From Fibrobacter sp. (GTDB lineage: Bacteria; Fibrobacterota; Fibrobacteria; Fibrobacterales; Fibrobacteraceae), in the NCBI GenBank assembly GCA_016285835.1, contig JAEERM010000011.1, forward strand, positions 1-54,601: a stretch of 54,601 bases of DNA, read 5' to 3'. The translations under genes and the position numbers were made by a program. Below the pieces are notes generated by a model that searched no databases, had not been told where the DNA came from, and worked only from the letters and a program-made list of their open reading frames with translations. This document shows positions 51,299-54,601 of the stretch, in pieces; position 1 is the stretch's first letter, and each line of letters starts with the position of its first letter.

Positions 51299-51484
51299 TA
51301 GCAGCCGGGCAAATTTTTTACAGAAATTTAAGGACAAAAAGTCGATCTGAAACGTCCATTCGCATGGGACCCTTCCATGTTTACACTTTTTTCAAAAATG
51401 GCAGGACAAAAATCCAGTTTAAAACGTCGCTATCCCCGGGATGATGCCCCGCCAGGCCATCCGACCTGCCGGCGGGGGGGGGGG
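51299..51484. other. Gene-free mosaic with degenerate repeats and an 11-G tract
   Basis: No gene is seen. Two degenerate copies of a 27-bp motif starting AGGACAAAAA and ending in ACGTC lie at 51331 and 51403; a third, weaker version is within the following repeat near 51519. A GC-rich hairpin CCCCGCC...GGCGGGG (about 51446-51480) runs into a tract of 11 G (51474-51484). These look like mobile-element scars. Confidence 0.55.
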
Positions 51485-51622
51485 AGTGTCAAGGTTTTTT
51501 CGCAAAAATAGTTTGTCCCAACATCAGATTTAGGCTACGTCCATCTTCGCCTTTTTCAATTCCTTTTCGTATTCCTGTATTTTTTCAAGCTCGTAGAGGT
51601 GCTTCATGTTCAGGTACCTCTT
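51485..51622 (-). repeat. 138-bp direct repeat, left copy: probable transposase 3' end
   Basis: This segment recurs at 54464-54601 with a single mismatch. On the minus strand it contains the end of a reading frame (..ALAWGTKRYLNMKHLYELEK, then a charged helix ending KKAKMDVA-stop) and about 50 bases beyond it. The AxAWxxKR pattern resembles the C-termini of DDE transposases, but no complete insertion sequence is present, and the identity is not certain. Confidence 0.75.
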
Positions 51623-52015
51623 GGTGCCCCAGGCGAGCGCGATTATCGAAGCCGTTCTTAACCTCGTGACCGCAGTCACCCTCGTCCTGAAATTCGGCCT
51701 GGTCGGCGTCGCCGTTGGAACCCTGGTCGCGATGGTCTACCGGACCTATTACTTGGCGTGGTACATCTCCAGGAACGTGATAAACCGCAGCCTCTGGGCC
51801 TTCGCGAAACACCTCTGCGTGGACGCCTGCTCGATCGCATTGTTCGTCGGCCTGGTGTACTATGTCCTGGGCCCGATCCAAGAACTGCACGCGACCACTT
51901 ACTTCGACGGAGCATATTGGCGCCCAAGACAATCGCCCTGGGCATCCCCGCAATCGCCACCGTCAACACCGTGTTCTACTACCCCAAAATCACCCGATAC
52001 ATAAAGAAACAGTAA
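51621..52015 (+). pseudogene. Fragment of a second wzx (flippase C-terminus), frameshifted
   Basis: The plus strand reads as the C-terminal domain of a Wzx/polysaccharide export protein: ASAIIEAVLNLVTAVTLVLK, FGLVGVAVGTLVAMVYRTYY, WYISRNVINRSLWAFAKHLC. The N-terminal four-fifths is missing. Near 51910-51920 the frame shifts, and the protein end continues in another frame (LAPKTIALGIPAIATVNTVF ... ITRYIKKQ-stop at 52015). It is much richer in GC than the intact wzx at 47378 and therefore of different origin. A shorter related copy is at 54335-54454. Confidence 0.8.
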
Positions 52016-52144
52016 CACATGTGCTGTGACCTCTACTGGTGGAACTGTTTTCCTTTGCAAAAAAATGGTAAAAAAAATGGTTAAGGGTAATCTATGTTTT
52101 AAATGTTTGTATTTTTGTTTATAAAACATTATAAGGATTCCGAA

Positions 52145-53572
52145 ATGCAGCTCACAATGGACAATGTTGGTATTCTCAAACGGTCAACTATTGATGTGAA
52201 TGGTTTGACTGTGATTGTAGGTGCTAATAATAGCGGTAAGTCTACTGTTGGCAAGACTGCGTATGCGCTTATTCGTGCCGTTGAACGTTACGAAATTAGA
52301 GCGGCTTTTGATCGATGCAATTATGCGATTTCGCTTCTTCGAGAGATTCCGAGTATATTTCCGTTTTCTGCAAAGGACGCTATAAGATCTATTGCGAAGC
52401 AATTTCCAGATGATAATCCTTTAAAAGCTGTGTTTTCTGATCAAAATTTGCTAAAGAGGATTGAATATTCGGATATAGATGGTTTTATAGATCGTTTTTA
52501 TAATTCTTTGTCGTCTTTAGAATTTGATGAGGTTGAGAAAAGCGGAAGGGTTCTTTTCGATCTTCTTGAAGATTACTCTAAATCTGAATTTGAACGAGAT
52601 AAATTTAAAGCATTGGATAATGTAAAACAGATTGATCGGCTGATTAATGGTGATCCTGATTTAAAAAAATATATTAGGGAAGCGATTCGAACACAACTTG
52701 GTACTGAATTTGCCAATCAAATTGCCCCCGCGAAAAATCCTGATTCACTAGTTTCAATTGATATGACTGCAGAGGGAAAATCATGTTTTCGCATCCAAAT
52801 GCAGGATGGCCGTTTTGTAGAGGAAGATAATAATGTTTTTAATTGGTCTCCTTATGACGGGGCTTTCTATATAGATGATCCTTTTGTTGTTGAAGATGAC
52901 TGGCAATTCTCAAATCAAAATTTACGAATGTCGACAAAAGCGTCTTTTCTTAATTCACGGAAAGTTCTATCGCATCGCGATGATTTGAGACTGCGTTTGA
53001 AAAATTTTCATCAGGAGAACATGTGGGAAAAGGTTCAAATGAATGAAAATTTTAAACGTATTTCGGATTGCTTAGATTTTGTTTTGCCGGGTTCATTTAT
53101 TTCAGAAAATGAATCTGAATATTACAAAGGGATTGACGGCGCAAAGTTAAATATCTCGAATTTGGCTACAGGGTCGAAGATGTTCTCTATTTTGAAAATG
53201 CTGATAGCTGCTGGAAGGATTACGGAAAGAACGCTTTTAATTCTTGATGAGCCTGAATGTCATTTGCATCCAGAGTGGCAGAATCGTTTTGCTGAAATTG
53301 TTGTGCTTTTGGTGAAAGAAATTGGGTGCCATATAATTTTGACAACACATAGTCAGAATTTTTTACTAGCCTTGGATACATATACTAGAAAATATAAGAT
53401 AAAAGATAAATCAAATTTTTATCAAGCAAGAAAAGAAGAAGATGGTGTTGTTTTTGAGTGTTCAAACTCAAATTTAAAATCTTTATATGCTGATTTTCTG
53501 CACGCATTTTCAAGAATGAAGCGTATGTATGATTCTCTTGCGTATGAAGAATCTGTTGATGATTTGGCCTGA
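52145..53572 (+). CDS. ABC-type AAA ATPase, putative defence protein
   Basis: This is a 475-residue cytoplasmic ATPase of the SMC/Rad50/OLD-like ABC class. Walker A GANNSGKST is at residues 26-34. The middle (about 60-330) is a helical insertion. The signature-like LATGSKMFSILKMLIAAGRI is followed by Walker B TLLILDEPECHLHPEWQNRF (about 365) and the H-loop IILTTHSQNFLLAL (about 400). It has no TOPRIM domain, unlike OLD/GajA. ATG 52145 is preceded by AAGGA. It is AT-rich, unlike the flanking fragments, and is followed by a nuclease-like gene 22 bases downstream. Such ATPase-nuclease pairs are common in anti-phage systems (for example Septu); this pair is not one I recognise. Confidence 0.85.
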   Translation: MQLTMDNVGILKRSTIDVNGLTVIVGANNSGKSTVGKTAYALIRAVERYEIRAAFDRCNYAISLLREIPSIFPFSAKDAIRSIAKQFPDDNPLKAVFSDQNLLKRIEYSDIDGFIDRFYNSLSSLEFDEVEKSGRVLFDLLEDYSKSEFERDKFKALDNVKQIDRLINGDPDLKKYIREAIRTQLGTEFANQIAPAKNPDSLVSIDMTAEGKSCFRIQMQDGRFVEEDNNVFNWSPYDGAFYIDDPFVVEDDWQFSNQNLRMSTKASFLNSRKVLSHRDDLRLRLKNFHQENMWEKVQMNENFKRISDCLDFVLPGSFISENESEYYKGIDGAKLNISNLATGSKMFSILKMLIAAGRITERTLLILDEPECHLHPEWQNRFAEIVVLLVKEIGCHIILTTHSQNFLLALDTYTRKYKIKDKSNFYQARKEEDGVVFECSNSNLKSLYADFLHAFSRMKRMYDSLAYEESVDDLA

Positions 53573-53594
53573 TTTTTAGAGGAGATTTTTCTCG

Positions 53595-54290
53595 ATGCTA
53601 GGTCTTCATTCTAACGTTTCTATAGAGTCTTTTTTTAATGAGCATTTTCATGAACATTTATCAACGATTTCTGAAGTTTCAAAATCGGATAATGGTAGTT
53701 TTTTTATTGATTCTGATGTTCCAGCTTGGAATTTTGATAAAATAACAGGTTGCTGTTTCCCTAAGAATTCTCCTTTTTCCACGGATTGTGTTTTATTTTC
53801 TCAAAAAAATATTTATTTTGTCGAATTCAAATCGGGTTTAGATAAAATTATTGATTGGTCAAATTTTAACTCTGATGGTGTGCGTTGTGCCGTTCTTGGT
53901 GATAGACCCTGCCCTCGCTATGGAATAGCTTTACGGCAGCGTGATGATTATAAGGAAGGGATGCTATTGTTGAATTTTCAAATGAAAGCGTCTGATAGTT
54001 ATAAGACTTTTGAGAAAAAGATTATCTCTCAAATGAATCAACCTGCAGAAAGTCTTTGCAAATATCGTCTACACCTTATGGCTGTTGTTGATTGTGAAAA
54101 TTTTGAAAACAGTTATTGTGAAAATATAATGCTACAAATGAGCGAATCAGAGGCTGTTCCAGAGATGAACCATATAACAAAAATCCAAAATGCCTTGAAA
54201 AGATTTAATAGATCTGATATTTGGTTTGACCAAGTTGATGTGTATGGTGTACAGGATTTTTGTGATTTCTTAAAAGAAACGTTTTCTTAG
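53595..54290 (+). CDS. Protein with PD-(D/E)xK nuclease-like motif, partner of the ATPase
   Basis: This is a 231-residue cytoplasmic protein of unrecognised family. Residues 64-79 read DCVLFSQKNIYFVEFK: Asp 64, then Glu 77-x-Lys 79 at the end of a hydrophobic strand, the canonical spacing of PD-(D/E)xK nucleases. An N-terminal helix with several Glu/His (ESFFNEHFHEHLS) could supply the upstream acidic residue. The remainder (MLLLNFQMKASDSYKTFEKK, LHLMAVVDCENFENSYCENI) fits an alpha/beta core. ATG 53595 follows GAGGAG. It is clearly in one operon with the ATPase and has the same AT-rich composition. Nuclease activity is inferred from the motif alone. Confidence 0.75.
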   Translation: MLGLHSNVSIESFFNEHFHEHLSTISEVSKSDNGSFFIDSDVPAWNFDKITGCCFPKNSPFSTDCVLFSQKNIYFVEFKSGLDKIIDWSNFNSDGVRCAVLGDRPCPRYGIALRQRDDYKEGMLLLNFQMKASDSYKTFEKKIISQMNQPAESLCKYRLHLMAVVDCENFENSYCENIMLQMSESEAVPEMNHITKIQNALKRFNRSDIWFDQVDVYGVQDFCDFLKETFS

Positions 54291-54454
54291 ATTTCCCAGC
54301 TCATAGAGAGGCTTCATCTTCAGGAGTCTCTTGATTCCCCAGGCGAGCGCGATTATCGAAGCCGTCCTTAACCTCGTGACCGCAGTCGCCCTTGTCCTGA
54401 AATACGGCCAGGGCTGCGTCGCCGTCGGAACCCTGGTCGCGATGGTCTACCGGA
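54291..54454 (+). pseudogene. Second, shorter wzx/transposase-end fragment
   Basis: Positions 54311-54452 match 51601-51742 with scattered differences. The plus strand again reads ASAIIEAVLNLVTAVALVLK and GTLVAMVYRK before breaking off. The minus strand again reads ALAWGIKRLLKMKPLYEL, diverged from the left copy (T/I, Y/L, N/K, H/P). This copy is older or from a different parent than the 138-bp repeat beside it. Confidence 0.75.
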
Positions 54455-54463
54455 AATTCAGGT

Positions 54464-54601
54464 AGTGTCAAGGGTTTTTCGCAAAAATAGTTTGTCCCAA
54501 CATCAGATTTAGGCTACGTCCATCTTCGCCTTTTTCAATTCCTTTTCGTATTCCTGTATTTTTTCAAGCTCGTAGAGGTGCTTCATGTTCAGGTACCTCT
54601 T
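54464..54601 (-). repeat. 138-bp direct repeat, right copy (cut by window end)
   Basis: This copy is identical to 51485-51622 except for one base in the GGTTTTTT/GGGTTTTT tract. The period is 2979 bp. The repeat may continue beyond the window. Confidence 0.9.

Noticed and set aside
51585..51953. A 122-codon minus-strand frame over the wzx fragment
   Set aside because: It has no protein-like pattern, while the plus strand reads as a flippase C-terminus.

Overview
The window looks like a chromosomal segment of a Fibrobacter-type bacterium (phylum Fibrobacterota). The signs are a TIGR02147/DUF4423-family gene, a family known mainly from Fibrobacter; many lipoproteins and exported proteins with Ser-rich (SSSS) linkers; a menaquinone gene of the futalosine route (mqnE); and a standalone PurO-like IMP cyclohydrolase. 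Shine-Dalgarno sites are often weak, and GTG/TTG starts occur. No rRNA, CRISPR array or complete insertion sequence is visible. One tRNA (initiator Met) is present.

Layout. 1-7.3 kb (+): the 3' end of gatB, a small membrane protein, then a regulator-headed operon (TIGR02147 protein plus five tandem lipoproteins, four of which share a recurring GDTL/CxC module) closed by a terminator, then an IMP cyclohydrolase. 7.3-12.7 kb (-): an nfeD-floA membrane module, a four-helix-bundle protein bracketed by heptamer arrays, a membrane-anchored protein with an FtsK-gamma-like segment, and a LacI/GntR-type regulator. 12.9-17.1 kb (+): a very large hybrid sensor kinase. 17.1-29.5 kb: housekeeping genes (mqnE, tRNA-fMet, a pgsA-like gene, recN, trmB, an RNase Z-like hydrolase, xth, a potD-like gene, gatA, several envelope proteins). 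29.7-34.1 kb (+): smc and an EamA permease.

34.2-51.3 kb (+) is a Wzx/Wzy-type surface polysaccharide locus: initiating sugar transferase, GT2 and two GT4 transferases, an acetyltransferase, Wzy, two TupA-like ATP-grasp enzymes, an N5-(carboxyethyl)ornithine synthase-like dehydrogenase, LicD, an acyltransferase-3 protein, Wzx, and an MBOAT/SGNH pair. From about 38.7 kb it is visibly AT-rich compared with the left half of the window, which suggests horizontal acquisition. The enzymes suggest a repeat unit carrying an opine-type amino acid (possibly joined by the ATP-grasp ligases), a phospho-substituent and O-acyl groups. A gingipain-like (C25) protease with an inserted PA14 domain sits between the initiating transferase and the rest of the locus.

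51.3-54.6 kb is a mosaic: fragments of a second wzx gene and a probable transposase end, a 138-bp near-perfect direct repeat, and between the repeat copies an AT-rich two-gene unit made of an ABC-type AAA ATPase and a protein with a PD-(D/E)xK nuclease-like motif. This pair is the best candidate in the window for an undescribed (probably anti-phage) system.

A second theme is repetitive DNA: at least eight heptanucleotide arrays and several short palindromic elements fill the gaps between genes, often running directly into start or stop codons, and one palindrome lies in frame inside a glycosyltransferase.
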